Assembly (NCBI RefSeq): GCF_040500475.1
Contig: NZ_CP159358.1
Span: 3,038,001-3,102,000 of the forward strand
Source: Bacillus sp. Bos-x628
GTDB taxonomy: Bacteria > Bacillota > Bacilli > Bacillales > Bacillaceae
Direction of reading: 5' to 3'
DNA: 64,000 bases
In this document: one piece after another, positions 29,114 to 38,735 of the stretch
Position numbering within the stretch: the first letter of the stretch is position 1
Layout of the letters: each line of letters starts with the position of its first letter
Translations under genes and position numbers: made by a program
Notes under the pieces: model-generated
The model's input: only the letters and a program-made list of their open reading frames with translations
Databases searched by the model: none
Told to the model about the DNA's origin: nothing

Positions 29114-29287
29114 GTTTCATTCCTCTTTCTACTTCAGTCATCACTCTATTATAACGAAGAACAGAGAAGGCTGAAATATGAATTGATTGGTTTTGTGACT
29201 TCTGTGTTGGAATTGTTACCTGTGCGAGGAAATGATGTGGTAAAATAGTTAAGTTGAATATTCATTAGAAAAATGGTGGTTAAGCGC

Positions 29288-30910
29288 ATGTCTAATAAAC
29301 TGCTTCGAGGTACGTTGGTTTTAACGATTGGGACTTATCTCTCTCGTATTCTTGGTATGATTTACTTAATTCCATTTAGCGCAATGGTTGGAGCTACTGG
29401 TGGTGCGCTATTTCAATATGGATACAATCAGTATACGATCTTTTTAAGTATTGCTACGTTAGGATTTCCAACAGCGGTATCGAAATTTGTCTCAAAATAT
29501 AATGCAATAGGCGATTATGAGACAACAAGAAAAATGTTCAGGGCGGGTATGTCGGTCATGCTTGTCACCGGTATCATCGCCTTTTCTATTTTATATTTGA
29601 CCGCACCGATTTTTGCCAAGATTCAGCTTGGCGGATCGAATGAAACGGGCGGTTTGACCGTCGATCAAGTGGTATACGTGATTCGTATGGTGAGTTTAGG
29701 TCTTTTGGTTGTGCCGATTATGAGTCTTGTGCGAGGATTTTTCCAAGGACATCAAATGATGGGACCGACAGCCGTTTCTCAAGTTATTGAGCAGCTTGTC
29801 AGAATCATCTTCTTACTAACGGCTACATTTATTATTTTAAAGGTTCTAGACGGCGGGCTTGTCATTGCGATCGGGTATGCGACATTTGCGGCGCTTATTG
29901 GGGCGTTTGGCGGGTTATTTACCCTCTATCTATATTGGTTGAAGCGGAAGGATCGGCTCCTTTCCATGCAACCTAATACAGGGACTTATTCGAATTTGTC
30001 CTATAAGCAAATGTTTACAGAGCTGTTTAGCTATGCCGCACCGTATGTGTTTGTTGGACTAGCCATTCCGATTTATTCTTATATTGATACCAATACAATT
30101 AACAGAGCCATGATAGCATCGGGACATCAGGATATGAGTACAGCGGTACTGTCAATTGTGACACTATACTTACCAAAATTGGTCATGATTCCTGTGTCAC
30201 TTGCAACCGCTTTTGGTTTAACGTTAATTCCTACAATTACGGAATCATTTACAGCACGTAATTTTAAACTGCTCAATCGTCAAATTGATCAAACAATGCA
30301 GATGATATTGTTCTTCGTGCTCCCAGCTTCATTTGGAATCTCTGCTTTGGCAGGACCGGTTTATTGGTTTTTCTATCCGTCTGTTCATCCTGAGATTGGG
30401 ATATCCATTTTGTTCTGGTATGCACCTGTTGCCCTATTGTTCTCTATGTTCACCATTAACGCAGCCATTCTGCAAGGGATTAATAAACAAAAATTTGCCA
30501 TTGTTAGCTTAATTTTAGGAATTTTGATTAAAACCGTATTGAATATTCCGCTGATTAGCTGGCTCCAAGGAAATGGTTCCGTGCTTGCCACAGCACTTGG
30601 CTATAGTGCGTCTATTTTATATATGTTCATCATGATTAAGCGTCATGCAGGTTACTCATTCCGCAGGATTTTCAAACGTTTTATTCTCATTAGCATTTTA
30701 ACGGCTATTATGGTTGTAGTAGCTTTTGCGACAAGTCAACTTGTGAGTCATTTTATTTCTTATGAAGGCGGAATTGTCCAAGCTGGTATTGTTATTTTGA
30801 TTTCGATGTTAACTGGCAGCGGTGTGTATATGTTCTTATCTTACAAGGTTGGATTGCTAAAGCGTGTACTTGGCAATCGATTACCGAAATTTATGCGTAA
30901 AAAAGTTTAA
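29288..30910 (+). CDS. ytgP: MOP-superfamily lipid flippase YtgP (MurJ-type)
   Basis: 540 residues from the ATG 10 bases after GGTGG; the frame from 29273 has no site. About fourteen membrane helices with MATE/MurJ-like repeats (LSRILGMIYLIPFS, GFFQGHQMMGPTAVSQVIEQ). The B. subtilis orthologue flips lipid II across the membrane and is one of two redundant flippases (with Amj). Followed 16 bases later by ytzG. Confidence 0.9.
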   Translation: MSNKLLRGTLVLTIGTYLSRILGMIYLIPFSAMVGATGGALFQYGYNQYTIFLSIATLGFPTAVSKFVSKYNAIGDYETTRKMFRAGMSVMLVTGIIAFSILYLTAPIFAKIQLGGSNETGGLTVDQVVYVIRMVSLGLLVVPIMSLVRGFFQGHQMMGPTAVSQVIEQLVRIIFLLTATFIILKVLDGGLVIAIGYATFAALIGAFGGLFTLYLYWLKRKDRLLSMQPNTGTYSNLSYKQMFTELFSYAAPYVFVGLAIPIYSYIDTNTINRAMIASGHQDMSTAVLSIVTLYLPKLVMIPVSLATAFGLTLIPTITESFTARNFKLLNRQIDQTMQMILFFVLPASFGISALAGPVYWFFYPSVHPEIGISILFWYAPVALLFSMFTINAAILQGINKQKFAIVSLILGILIKTVLNIPLISWLQGNGSVLATALGYSASILYMFIMIKRHAGYSFRRIFKRFILISILTAIMVVVAFATSQLVSHFISYEGGIVQAGIVILISMLTGSGVYMFLSYKVGLLKRVLGNRLPKFMRKKV

Positions 30911-30926
30911 GAAGAGGTGGGGGTTC

Positions 30927-31637
30927 ATGAGGCTTGATAAATTGCTTGCAAATAGCGGCTTTGGTTCAAGAAAAGATGTGAAAAAATTGGTCAAGGCCCG
31001 GGCCGTCACAGTGAATGGTGAAGTGGCAAAGCAGGTGAAAGATCATGTTGATCCATCGAATGATGAAGTGTTCGTACACGGAGAGCGAGTGGAGTATAAA
31101 GAGTTCATTTATTTAATGATGAACAAGCCAGATGGTGTGATTTCTGCAACAGAGGATCTTCGAGATGAAACGGTTGTAGATTTACTTGAGCCGGAAGATA
31201 TTGCAAGACAGCCTTTCCCTGTGGGGAGACTGGACAAGGATACGGTCGGTCTCTTGCTCCTGACAAATGACGGACAGCTCGCTCACCAATTACTTTCTCC
31301 AAAAAAGCATGTGCCTAAAACGTATGAAGTCCATTTAAAATATCCTTTAGGAGATCAAGATATTAAACGTCTCGAGCAGGGGGTTGTCATTTTAGACGAT
31401 TATGTAACAAAGCCGGCAAAAGTTGAAGTTGATGCCAATCTAGAGTCAGATACACGAATTCGTTTAACGATTACTGAAGGGAAATACCACCAAGTAAAGC
31501 TAATGGCTCAAGCAGTAGGAAATGAAGTCATCTTTTTAAAGCGTCTTTCTATGGGAGCCATATTATTGGATGAAGACCTTGAGCCTGGAGAATATCGAGA
31601 ATTAACTGATGAAGAATTAGATAATCTAAGAGAATAG
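30927..31637 (+). CDS. ytzG: RsuA-type rRNA pseudouridine synthase YtzG
   Basis: 236 residues from ATG behind GAGGTGGGGG. N-terminal S4 RNA-binding domain (MRLDKLLANSGFGSRKDVKKL) followed by a pseudouridine synthase domain with the catalytic Asp motif GRLDKDTVGLLLLTNDG. RsuA-class enzymes modify 16S rRNA (position 516 in E. coli); the site here is inferred. Probably co-transcribed with ytgP. Confidence 0.9.
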   Translation: MRLDKLLANSGFGSRKDVKKLVKARAVTVNGEVAKQVKDHVDPSNDEVFVHGERVEYKEFIYLMMNKPDGVISATEDLRDETVVDLLEPEDIARQPFPVGRLDKDTVGLLLLTNDGQLAHQLLSPKKHVPKTYEVHLKYPLGDQDIKRLEQGVVILDDYVTKPAKVEVDANLESDTRIRLTITEGKYHQVKLMAQAVGNEVIFLKRLSMGAILLDEDLEPGEYRELTDEELDNLRE

Positions 31638-31669
31638 AAAAAGAACCGGCGATATGCCGGTTCTTTTTG
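31638..31669. terminator. Terminator of ytzG, possibly also ytzE
   Basis: AAAAAGAACCGGC pairs perfectly with GCCGGTTCTTTTT across a 5-base loop; symmetrical A/T flanks. Confidence 0.88.
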
Positions 31670-31691
31670 TTATATGGAAAATTCATTATAC

Positions 31692-31913
31692 TCAAGAAGA
31701 TATTTTTACTTTTTTTCTCGTTGTTTCCCATTTGCCTCTGCTTGGACTATGAACAAGATCATTATAGGCAAGCACGTTTAAGTCTCTTTGGATGGTTCTA
31801 GGTGTGATCCCGAATTCATCAACCAGCTCTTGTGTTGTCACAAGACCTTTTTCTTGAATGAACATATAAACTGATTTAATTCGAGTCATCATACGGTTTG
31901 TTGAAGGTTTCAA
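31692..31913 (-). CDS. ytzE: DeoR-type helix-turn-helix protein YtzE
   Basis: 73 residues from TTG (KPSTNRMMTRIKSVYMFIQE) behind GGGAGTGG. The whole protein is a DeoR-like winged helix, with recognition segment TPRTIQRDLNVLAYNDLV, and has no ligand domain. Its sequence is almost fully conserved with the B. subtilis protein as I recall it. Target genes are unknown. Confidence 0.85.
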   Translation of the reverse strand: MKPSTNRMMTRIKSVYMFIQEKGLVTTQELVDEFGITPRTIQRDLNVLAYNDLVHSPSRGKWETTRKKVKISS

Positions 31914-32189
31914 AAAACCACTCCCTATCAAGTAAGATCGAATGGACTTGACTAACCACAACTTACTACACTAAAACTGCCATGCAACAATGGTAAATGT
32001 TCGTGTTTCTTAATGTTTTATTTTATTATACACATTATTATGCATGGAGTTCCACCAAAAAGTCAAATTTACGTTTTTTTAAACATATCTACATGTTATA
32101 TAACATGAGTTGAATTCGGTTACAACCCAATATCCATAAGGGATATTGGGTGATTTCTTCCGAAAAAAGAAACACAGAATATTTACACA
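31914..32189. other. Gap between ytzE and pbuO with one inverted repeat
   Basis: No gene is seen in this 276-base AT-rich stretch. ACCCAATATCC (32125-32135) pairs with GGATATTGGGT (32141-32151); it may terminate pbuO but lacks a clear T run. Confidence 0.5.
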
Positions 32190-33488
32190 TTATCCTTCTA
32201 AGAAAAAGAGCTGAATGAAAAATAATAATGCGAAGACGAGAACAAGGACGTGTACCTCTCTCCATTTTCCTTTTGCCAATTTCACTAGTGGATATGAAAT
32301 AAATCCAAGTGAAATCCCTGTAGAGATACTTGATGTCAGCGGCATTGACAGAATGACGAGAAAAGCAGGAAATGCTTCATCAAGCTCTTTCCAGCGAATG
32401 CGAGAAACTGAGTTCATCATCAAACAGCCAACAATAATCAATACAGGTGACGTGATGGCAGGAAGTGAAGAAATGGCTTCAACTAATGGACCAAAAAACA
32501 AAGCGACAATAAACAGTGCAGCCACCGTTAAAGAAGTAAGACCTGTTCTTCCGCCAGCTGCAACCCCTGACGATGATTCAATATATGCAGTCGTTGGGCT
32601 TGTTCCAAACATGGAGCCGGCGGTTGTCGCAACAGAATCAGCAAGCAAGGCCCTGCGTACCTTTGGCAGCTGACCATTTTTCATTAATCCTGCTTGTTCT
32701 GCAACCCCGATCATCGTCCCAGTCGTATCAAATACCGTCACAAGTAAGAATGAAAAAACGACTGCATACAAATGATGTGAGAAAACGTCACCGAAGGCAG
32801 CGAATGGGTTCGTAATCAGTATCCCTTCAGGTAGTGCAGGAACATCCATGAGTACTTTAGGGAAATGAAGGTGGCCAGTCATGAGCGCAAGCACAGTTGT
32901 GGCTAGCATACCAATAAACAGTGCACCATTCACTTGAAGAACCATTAAAATTACTGAAATCATTAAACCGATCAGTGTTAACACGACAACAGGAGAGGTT
33001 AAGTGACCGAGTTTCACAAGATTTTCTGGATCAGCGGCAATGATGCCAGACTGCCTGAGACCGATGAATGCAATAAAAAGTCCAATCCCCGCTGTAATTC
33101 CGTACTTTAAGTTATCTGGAATGGCTTCAATCAGTTGTTTTCTTAAGGGTGTTAACGATAAAATAATAAAGAGTATCCCAGCCACAAATACTGCACTGAA
33201 TGCCGTTTGATAGCTGATACCGCCGCCTCCAACAACTGTGAAGGTGAAATAGACATTCAGCCCCATGCCCGGTGCGATGGCGATTGGATAGTTGGCAAAG
33301 AGTGCCATCCAGAGCGTACCGACGACAGCGGCGATAATTGTTGCAGTAAAGACTTGGTCAAAAGGAATACCTGCTTTTGAAAGGATTCCTGGGTTAACAG
33401 CTACAATATATACCATTGTAAAGAATGTTGTCATTCCAGCGATTAATTCTTTCTTTATGTTGGTTTGGTTTTCTTTTAACTGAAACAT
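32190..33488 (-). CDS. pbuO: Guanine/hypoxanthine permease PbuO (AzgA/NCS2 family)
   Basis: 432 residues; the second ATG is chosen because GGAGG covers the first. Twelve or more hydrophobic helices with the AzgA family motifs GMTTFFTMVYIVAVNPGIL, GMGLNVYFTF and FGTSPTTAYIESSSGVAAGGRTG. It imports hypoxanthine and guanine by cation or proton symport. A pair of PurR boxes upstream predicts purine repression. Confidence 0.9.
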   Translation of the reverse strand: MFQLKENQTNIKKELIAGMTTFFTMVYIVAVNPGILSKAGIPFDQVFTATIIAAVVGTLWMALFANYPIAIAPGMGLNVYFTFTVVGGGGISYQTAFSAVFVAGILFIILSLTPLRKQLIEAIPDNLKYGITAGIGLFIAFIGLRQSGIIAADPENLVKLGHLTSPVVVLTLIGLMISVILMVLQVNGALFIGMLATTVLALMTGHLHFPKVLMDVPALPEGILITNPFAAFGDVFSHHLYAVVFSFLLVTVFDTTGTMIGVAEQAGLMKNGQLPKVRRALLADSVATTAGSMFGTSPTTAYIESSSGVAAGGRTGLTSLTVAALFIVALFFGPLVEAISSLPAITSPVLIIVGCLMMNSVSRIRWKELDEAFPAFLVILSMPLTSSISTGISLGFISYPLVKLAKGKWREVHVLVLVFALLFFIQLFFLEG

Positions 33489-33498
33489 AAAATCCTCC

Positions 33499-33544
33499 AT
33501 TTACGAACGTTATTGCAAAACAATTAATATAATATTCGTTTTGA
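33499..33544 (-). promoter_or_regulatory. PurR box pair upstream of pbuO
   Basis: ACGAAC (33503-33508) and, inverted, ATTCGTTTT (33534-33542), with 27 bases between CGAA and TTCG. This is the spacing of two 14-base PurR boxes 16-17 bases apart. pbuO is a PurR target in B. subtilis. Confidence 0.6.
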
Positions 33545-33582
33545 GGGTGGATTGCAACCTTTTTTCAAGGAGGAATAGAAAA

Positions 33583-34980
33583 ATGAATTGGGAATTTGAA
33601 GTCATAAGAAAAAAAGAGGATCTGATTAAAGACACACAATCTTTTTTGCAAATTGAAAGTGTACTTGATGAAGAGGGCGGAAAAGAAGGAAAGCCGTTTG
33701 GGGAAAAAGTCAATGAGGCCCTTCAGTATATACTGAAAAAAGGGGAAGACGAAGGTTTTACTGTCAAGAATGTCGATGGATATGCAGGTCATATTGAATA
33801 TGGACAAGGTGAAGACATTGTAGGTGTGCTATGCCATGTGGACGTCGTGCCTGCAGGCGATGGCTGGACAACCCCTCCATTTTCAGCAGATATACGAGAA
33901 AATAAAATCTTTGCACGAGGTGCCATTGATGATAAAGGACCAACCATGGCTGCTTTTTATGCGCTTAAAATTTTAAAAGATGCAGGACTGCAGTTATCGA
34001 AAAAGATTCGTTTAATCATTGGAACAGATGAAGAAAGTGATTGGCGTTGTGTGGAGCATTATTTCAAACATGAGGCCATGCCGACTGTCGGCTTTGCGCC
34101 AGATGCAGATTTTCCAATCATTCATGCCGAAAAAGGGATTATTGATGCGATTGTGTCATTTACTTATCCAGAATCAGAGGGGAATACGCGTTACAGCCTG
34201 AAGCATTTTACATCAGGTATGCGGCTTAATATGGTGCCAGATGAGGCCATCGCAACAGTGACAGCAACACAAGAAGATGCAGAGGCGTTAAAAGCAGCGT
34301 TTGAAGAATATCTCGTAGAAAACAAATTATCAGGTGAAACGAAGGAAACAGCTAACGGTCTGCATTTTACATTAAAAGGGGTTTCAGTTCATGCAATGGA
34401 ACCGGCGCATGGCGTCAATGCAGGAATTCATATGGCGAATTTTTTATGTAAGCATGAATTAGATGAACATGGGCTTGCCTTTACATCACAATTGAACGCC
34501 TTATTTGATCAGGACACACGAGGTCAAAAACTAGGAATTGCATGCCGAGATGATATGAGCGGAGAGCTGACTCTCAATGTAGGAACAATCCGTTATACGC
34601 AGTACGAGGAGGCGAAGCTTGGCTTCAATGTCCGTTATCCAGTGACAGCAGACGGCAAGGACGTAAGGAAAGGGATTGAAAGCATTAAAGGAGCAGCGCT
34701 TGAAAAATTTGACGACAGCCCTCCGCATCATGTGTCAAAAGACCATCCACTTGTGAAAACATTGCAACGTGTGTACGAGGAACAAACAGGAGACCCAGCG
34801 TCCCTTATGGCCATTGGAGGAGGAACGTATGCAAGGTCTTTAGAAGCAGGTGTTGCCTTCGGTCCTCTATTCCCTGGAAGACCAGACTGTGCGCATCAAA
34901 AGGACGAATATATAGAGATTGATGATTTACTGAGAACAACTGCTCTGTATGCTCAAGCAATATATGAACTAGCAAAGTAA
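33583..34980 (+). CDS. pepV: Dipeptidase PepV (M20 family)
   Basis: 465 residues from the ATG behind AAGGAGGAA. M20A zinc dipeptidase: first ligand motif LCHVDVVPAGDGW (His85, with catalytic Asp87), bridging Asp in GAIDDKGPT, catalytic Glu pair in GTDEESDW, and C-terminal GGGTYARSL. A lid domain lies between about residues 190 and 370. Cytoplasmic peptide turnover. Confidence 0.92.
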   Translation: MNWEFEVIRKKEDLIKDTQSFLQIESVLDEEGGKEGKPFGEKVNEALQYILKKGEDEGFTVKNVDGYAGHIEYGQGEDIVGVLCHVDVVPAGDGWTTPPFSADIRENKIFARGAIDDKGPTMAAFYALKILKDAGLQLSKKIRLIIGTDEESDWRCVEHYFKHEAMPTVGFAPDADFPIIHAEKGIIDAIVSFTYPESEGNTRYSLKHFTSGMRLNMVPDEAIATVTATQEDAEALKAAFEEYLVENKLSGETKETANGLHFTLKGVSVHAMEPAHGVNAGIHMANFLCKHELDEHGLAFTSQLNALFDQDTRGQKLGIACRDDMSGELTLNVGTIRYTQYEEAKLGFNVRYPVTADGKDVRKGIESIKGAALEKFDDSPPHHVSKDHPLVKTLQRVYEEQTGDPASLMAIGGGTYARSLEAGVAFGPLFPGRPDCAHQKDEYIEIDDLLRTTALYAQAIYELAK

Positions 34981-34987
34981 GACAGAA

Positions 34988-35025
34988 AAGAACACACAGG
35001 CTCAAGGGGTGACCTGTGTGTTCTT
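34988..35025. terminator. Hairpin between convergent pepV and ytkP
   Basis: AAGAACACACAGG pairs perfectly with CCTGTGTGTTCTT; only a short T tract, so a terminator is likely rather than certain. Confidence 0.7.
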
Positions 35026-35036
35026 GACATGCTCCA

Positions 35037-35969
35037 TTATGCTTTAAACACATCACTTGATAAATATCGTTCGCCCGTATCTGCTGTCATACAGATGACG
35101 ATGTGCTCTTTAGGCATTTGCTTGGCCGTTTCAATGGCTGCATAGCACGCTGCGCCAGATGATGGACCGACTAAAATTCCTTCAAGCCGGGCAAGCTGCT
35201 GTGTGATGTGATAAGCATCGTCATCGCTGACTTGCATTATGTCATCATAGACATCCTTATTAAGGATGTTAGGAATAAAGCCTGGACTTGTTCCAACAAG
35301 TTTATGTTTACCAGGTTTTCCGCCAGACAAGACAGGAGATCCTTTCGGTTCGGCGACACGTATTTTCAAAGAAGGGAATGCTTTTTTTAATTCCTCACCT
35401 GTACCTGTAATCGTTCCACCAGTACCGGCTGTTGCCACAAATGCGGCAAGTGGCTGGTCGATCTGTTTCACAGCTTCAATGATTTCAATAGCCGTAGTTC
35501 CTCTATGGGCATTGGGATTGGCCTCATTATCGAATTGCATTGGAATAAAGCTATTCGGAATCTGTTTCGCTAATTCTTCTGCCTTTCGAATGCAACCAGG
35601 CATTTTTTCATCTCCTGGGGTCAGCACAACCTGTGCACCATAAGCCTTTAAAATATTCATCCTTTCCTTTGTCATCGTATCAGGCATGACGAAAATGGCC
35701 TTGTACCCTCTTGCCGCTGCATTCATCGCTAAGCCAATTCCTGTATTACCGCTTGTTGGTTCAATGATGGTTGCCCCTTTTGTCAGCGTCCTCTGCCTTT
35801 CAGCCTCAATGATCATATGATAGGCGGCTCTATCTTTCACACTTCGACTAGGATTAAAAGATTCAAGTTTTACATAAATTGCAGCCGCATCCTCTGGCTG
35901 AAGACGGTGTAGTTTGACAAGTGGTGTATCGCCAATGAGCTCAGCGATGTTTTGTGCAACTTTCAACAT
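35037..35969 (-). CDS. ytkP: Cysteine synthase family protein YtkP
   Basis: 310 residues from the ATG behind AAAGGGTGTC. PLP-dependent O-acetylserine sulfhydrylase fold: PLP lysine Lys45 in SRSVKDRA, substrate loop TSGNTGIGLA, and phosphate loop GTGGTITGTG. It is the third CysK-like protein of the B. subtilis group besides CysK and MccA. No S-box or CymR element is evident upstream. Confidence 0.9.
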   Translation of the reverse strand: MLKVAQNIAELIGDTPLVKLHRLQPEDAAAIYVKLESFNPSRSVKDRAAYHMIIEAERQRTLTKGATIIEPTSGNTGIGLAMNAAARGYKAIFVMPDTMTKERMNILKAYGAQVVLTPGDEKMPGCIRKAEELAKQIPNSFIPMQFDNEANPNAHRGTTAIEIIEAVKQIDQPLAAFVATAGTGGTITGTGEELKKAFPSLKIRVAEPKGSPVLSGGKPGKHKLVGTSPGFIPNILNKDVYDDIMQVSDDDAYHITQQLARLEGILVGPSSGAACYAAIETAKQMPKEHIVICMTADTGERYLSSDVFKA

Positions 35970-36059
35970 TTGACACCCTTTCTTCTCATTCCGCATTTCT
36001 TTAGTTATACTATCAACAATAGGATTCGTAAAGTTTGTTAAAGAAGGACGGGTGATCAT

Positions 36060-36611
36060 ATGACTGGAAGCCGTCATTATTTTATTGGGGTTCAAATACA
36101 TGAACAGCTTGCGCATCAAATCAAAAAAGACGTAGATGCAAGGAGTGGGCTGTATTTTCAAAAATGGACAGCTCCTGCTGATTACCATGTGACCCTTGTG
36201 TTTTTAGGTGCTATTGCAAAAAAGCGCTTGGAGCATATCATCGAGCTGTTGGAGAAGCTTTCTAAAGACACCGCTGCATTTCCACTGGAGCTGTATCATT
36301 TAGATAGCTTTGGTCAAAAGGAGAAACCGAGAGTCTTTTTTGCAAAGCCAAATGAAAGCACTCCGCTTATGCAATTGAGAGAAAAGGTGAAAAAGGCCGT
36401 CGTAACAACTGGCCATCCTGTCGAAACGAGACCATTTCATCCGCATATGACCATTGCACGTAAATGGGATACGGATCAGCCTTTTGTGGAACAAGCGCCT
36501 TTACGAGAAGTGCCATATACGATGGATGTTTCAAGTATCGCTTTGTTTGAAATACGTCCAGAAGAAACACCACGTTATCATGCAATCAAACGATTTACAC
36601 TACATAAATGA
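36060..36611 (+). CDS. ytlP: RNA 2',3'-cyclic phosphodiesterase (ThpR/LigT family) YtlP
   Basis: 183 residues. 2H phosphoesterase with both HxT motifs: HVTLVFLG (His43, Thr45) and HPHMTIAR near residue 128. Opens 2',3'-cyclic phosphates on RNA ends. Divergent from ytkP (91-base gap) and first of ytlP-ytlQ-ytlR. Confidence 0.9.
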   Translation: MTGSRHYFIGVQIHEQLAHQIKKDVDARSGLYFQKWTAPADYHVTLVFLGAIAKKRLEHIIELLEKLSKDTAAFPLELYHLDSFGQKEKPRVFFAKPNESTPLMQLREKVKKAVVTTGHPVETRPFHPHMTIARKWDTDQPFVEQAPLREVPYTMDVSSIALFEIRPEETPRYHAIKRFTLHK

Positions 36612-36636
36612 TTCTAGAAGTTGGAGTGAGCATCAT

Positions 36637-37569
36637 ATGGCGCAAATTATCAAAATTCAAGATTATATTTCTCGATATGAGCAAGACCCGCATCATTACA
36701 TCAACCAATTTATTCGATTGAAAAAGCAAAGATGGGAAGAACTAAAGCAGGCATCAAAAGAGCAGAAAATTCAGTTTGACCAAATATCTGAACAAGCATC
36801 CGAGCAAGAAGATGAAAAGAAAAAGACATTCTCCTTAAAGAGAAAGCAGAAACAAGCCGATATGAAAAAGGAACGTGACCTGAGACTTTTTCATGAGCCA
36901 ACAGACATAGAACAAGGTGTATTCCGAAATGTTCCAACTGATGAAGCGAAGCTGATTCACTTTTTCAAGGATCATCTTTACGATGTTCAATTAAAATGGG
37001 CGAGTTCAACCATTTCACAAATTTCAACGGTCTCGCATCACATTCGGTATGACGAAAAGCTGCGTATGCTGGCAAGACAGCTTCCAGATTCATATTTTGT
37101 GATGTATAAGCCGGTGCTGCTGATTCAAAAAGCTGAAATGGAATTATGTCCGGTTCTCATTACGCCGCTAGAAGTGATTTGCTTATCCTTCTTAGAGGCA
37201 GAGCCAGACAGTGTGTATATCGGATCAAAGGAACGCTTCTGGGAGAAACGTGCGACTGGGAAAGCTGTACAGTCGGTCTTGAATCCTTGTGCGCATCTTT
37301 TGCGTTCTGGAAACGTCGTGTCAAAAATTCTTGATCAAAACGGTGTAGATTTTCCGGTGAAGAAAATTCTCATCAGCCGTACCTCTTATATTGATCTACC
37401 AGAAGTTCCTTATGGAATAGAGGTTATTGATAAGAAGAAGGCAGAAGAATGGTTTGAAAAGCAACGGAATAATACGGCACCTACAAAGCATCAACAATTT
37501 AAGGCAACAAAAGCATTGCTTGCTTATGGTGAATCAGTTAGCAAAAGAAGACAGGAATGGCTCGATTAA
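36637..37569 (+). CDS. ytlQ: Conserved protein YtlQ, function unknown
   Basis: 310 residues starting at MAQIIKIQDYISRYEQDP behind TTGGAGTGA. The much longer frame from 36454 overlaps ytlP and is rejected. The N-terminal third is charged and coiled (EQDEKKKTFSLKRKQKQADMKKERDLRLFHEP); the C-terminal part is NERD-like in texture, with LRSGNVVSKILDQNG and ILISRTSYIDLP, but I cannot assign a catalytic motif. It is probably nucleic-acid related given its neighbour ytlP; this is context only. Confidence 0.78.
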   Translation: MAQIIKIQDYISRYEQDPHHYINQFIRLKKQRWEELKQASKEQKIQFDQISEQASEQEDEKKKTFSLKRKQKQADMKKERDLRLFHEPTDIEQGVFRNVPTDEAKLIHFFKDHLYDVQLKWASSTISQISTVSHHIRYDEKLRMLARQLPDSYFVMYKPVLLIQKAEMELCPVLITPLEVICLSFLEAEPDSVYIGSKERFWEKRATGKAVQSVLNPCAHLLRSGNVVSKILDQNGVDFPVKKILISRTSYIDLPEVPYGIEVIDKKKAEEWFEKQRNNTAPTKHQQFKATKALLAYGESVSKRRQEWLD

Positions 37570-37614
37570 CATGGATCAAGGTTGCCAATAACGAGACTTG
37601 AGTGGAGCTTATAT

Positions 37615-38547
37615 ATGAATGAATGGTATTTTATCATCAATCCAGTAGCAGGACATGGAAAAGGACGCTGTACTTGGAGGAATATAGAGAAAGAATTGCA
37701 AAAGATGGAAATCTCATATCGCTCTTTTCTTACCCAGCATGAAGGGCATGCAGAAGTATTGGCAAGACAAATTGCCACAATGCAGGATGACAGGCTGAAA
37801 CGTCTTATTGCGATAGGCGGTGATGGCACCATTCACGAAGTGCTAAATGGCTTAAAAGAAACAGAGCATGATGTTCAGCTTAGCTTTGTGCCGACCGGTC
37901 ATAGGAATGACGCCGCTAAGGGACTTGGAATCCATCGACATGATGTATTAAAAGAAGTGAGAAAGCAAAAGAGCCTGCTCACTAAAACATTTTCTCTCGG
38001 CTCATTTCAAGATCATGCAGAAAGCCCGCAGTCTGTTCTGTTTATCAATCACATAGGGATTGGGTTTGATGCGCACGTCCTAAAAAAGACTGCCCATTTC
38101 AAAGGGAGAAAATGGCTGATTCGTCTCAAATTAGGGTTTATCATATATCTTATGTCGTTTCTCCGCTCTCTATGGTCATTTAAGCCTTTTGACCTTGCTC
38201 TTTTTATTGAGAATGAGAAAAAAGTCTTTCGTCAAGTGTGGTTTGTCATCGTATGTAATCACCCTTTTTATGGCGGTGGACTGCAAGCAGCGCCTGAAGC
38301 TACTTCTCGGCAACCAGGATTTCAAACGATGGTTGTCACGAATTTAAATCCATTTAAAGTCCTCGTGTTTTTAAGTGCTATGGTATTTCGGAAGCATATC
38401 ACAATGGATGGTGTCACCCTTTTTCACCATAAGGAAGCTTATTTAGAAGCAGATGAAAAAATTTTGTTTCATGCAGACGGTGAAGTCATCGGTGCAACCC
38501 CTGTCTTTGTGAAGGCAAGTGAACGATCCTTAAAATTACGTGCTTAA
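37615..38547 (+). CDS. ytlR: Diacylglycerol-kinase-type lipid kinase YtlR
   Basis: 310 residues from the ATG after GTGGAGC. DAGK catalytic fold: FIINPVAGHGKGR, then the nucleotide loop AIGGDGTIHEVLNGL near residues 73-87. The next loop reads PTGHRNDAAKGLGI where most family members have PxGTxNDFAR, so the Gly-Thr is replaced by Gly-His; activity may differ. The C-terminal part includes HADGEVIGATP, typical of the YegS/BmrU class. Ends before a terminator 140 bases downstream. Confidence 0.85.
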   Translation: MNEWYFIINPVAGHGKGRCTWRNIEKELQKMEISYRSFLTQHEGHAEVLARQIATMQDDRLKRLIAIGGDGTIHEVLNGLKETEHDVQLSFVPTGHRNDAAKGLGIHRHDVLKEVRKQKSLLTKTFSLGSFQDHAESPQSVLFINHIGIGFDAHVLKKTAHFKGRKWLIRLKLGFIIYLMSFLRSLWSFKPFDLALFIENEKKVFRQVWFVIVCNHPFYGGGLQAAPEATSRQPGFQTMVVTNLNPFKVLVFLSAMVFRKHITMDGVTLFHHKEAYLEADEKILFHADGEVIGATPVFVKASERSLKLRA

Positions 38548-38685
38548 AAAAGCAACTAGACAAGCGCCTCGTCAAAAGAACCAAATAGCTCACCCGATTT
38601 TGAAAAAGGCATGCTTCGGTCGTGTTCTTGTCCTGATTTGTTAGTTTTGCTTGACGAGTATAAGAAGGTAGCGATAAAATCTATA

Positions 38686-38735
38686 GGACGGCTATTGTTT
38701 AGCATCTCAATTTCAATAGCTGTCCTTTTTGTTTT
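38686..38735 (+). terminator. Terminator of ytlR
   Basis: GGACGGCTATTG pairs with CAATAGCTGTCC (one G-U), 16-base loop, then TTTTTGTTTTT. Confidence 0.88.

Noticed and set aside
32215..32673. 152-codon plus-strand frame inside pbuO
   Set aside because: Antisense shadow; pbuO is clearly the coding strand by family motifs.
36454..36636. N-terminal extension of ytlQ by 61 codons
   Set aside because: The extension lies inside ytlP in another frame and lacks a ribosome binding site; the internal ATG at 36637 has one.
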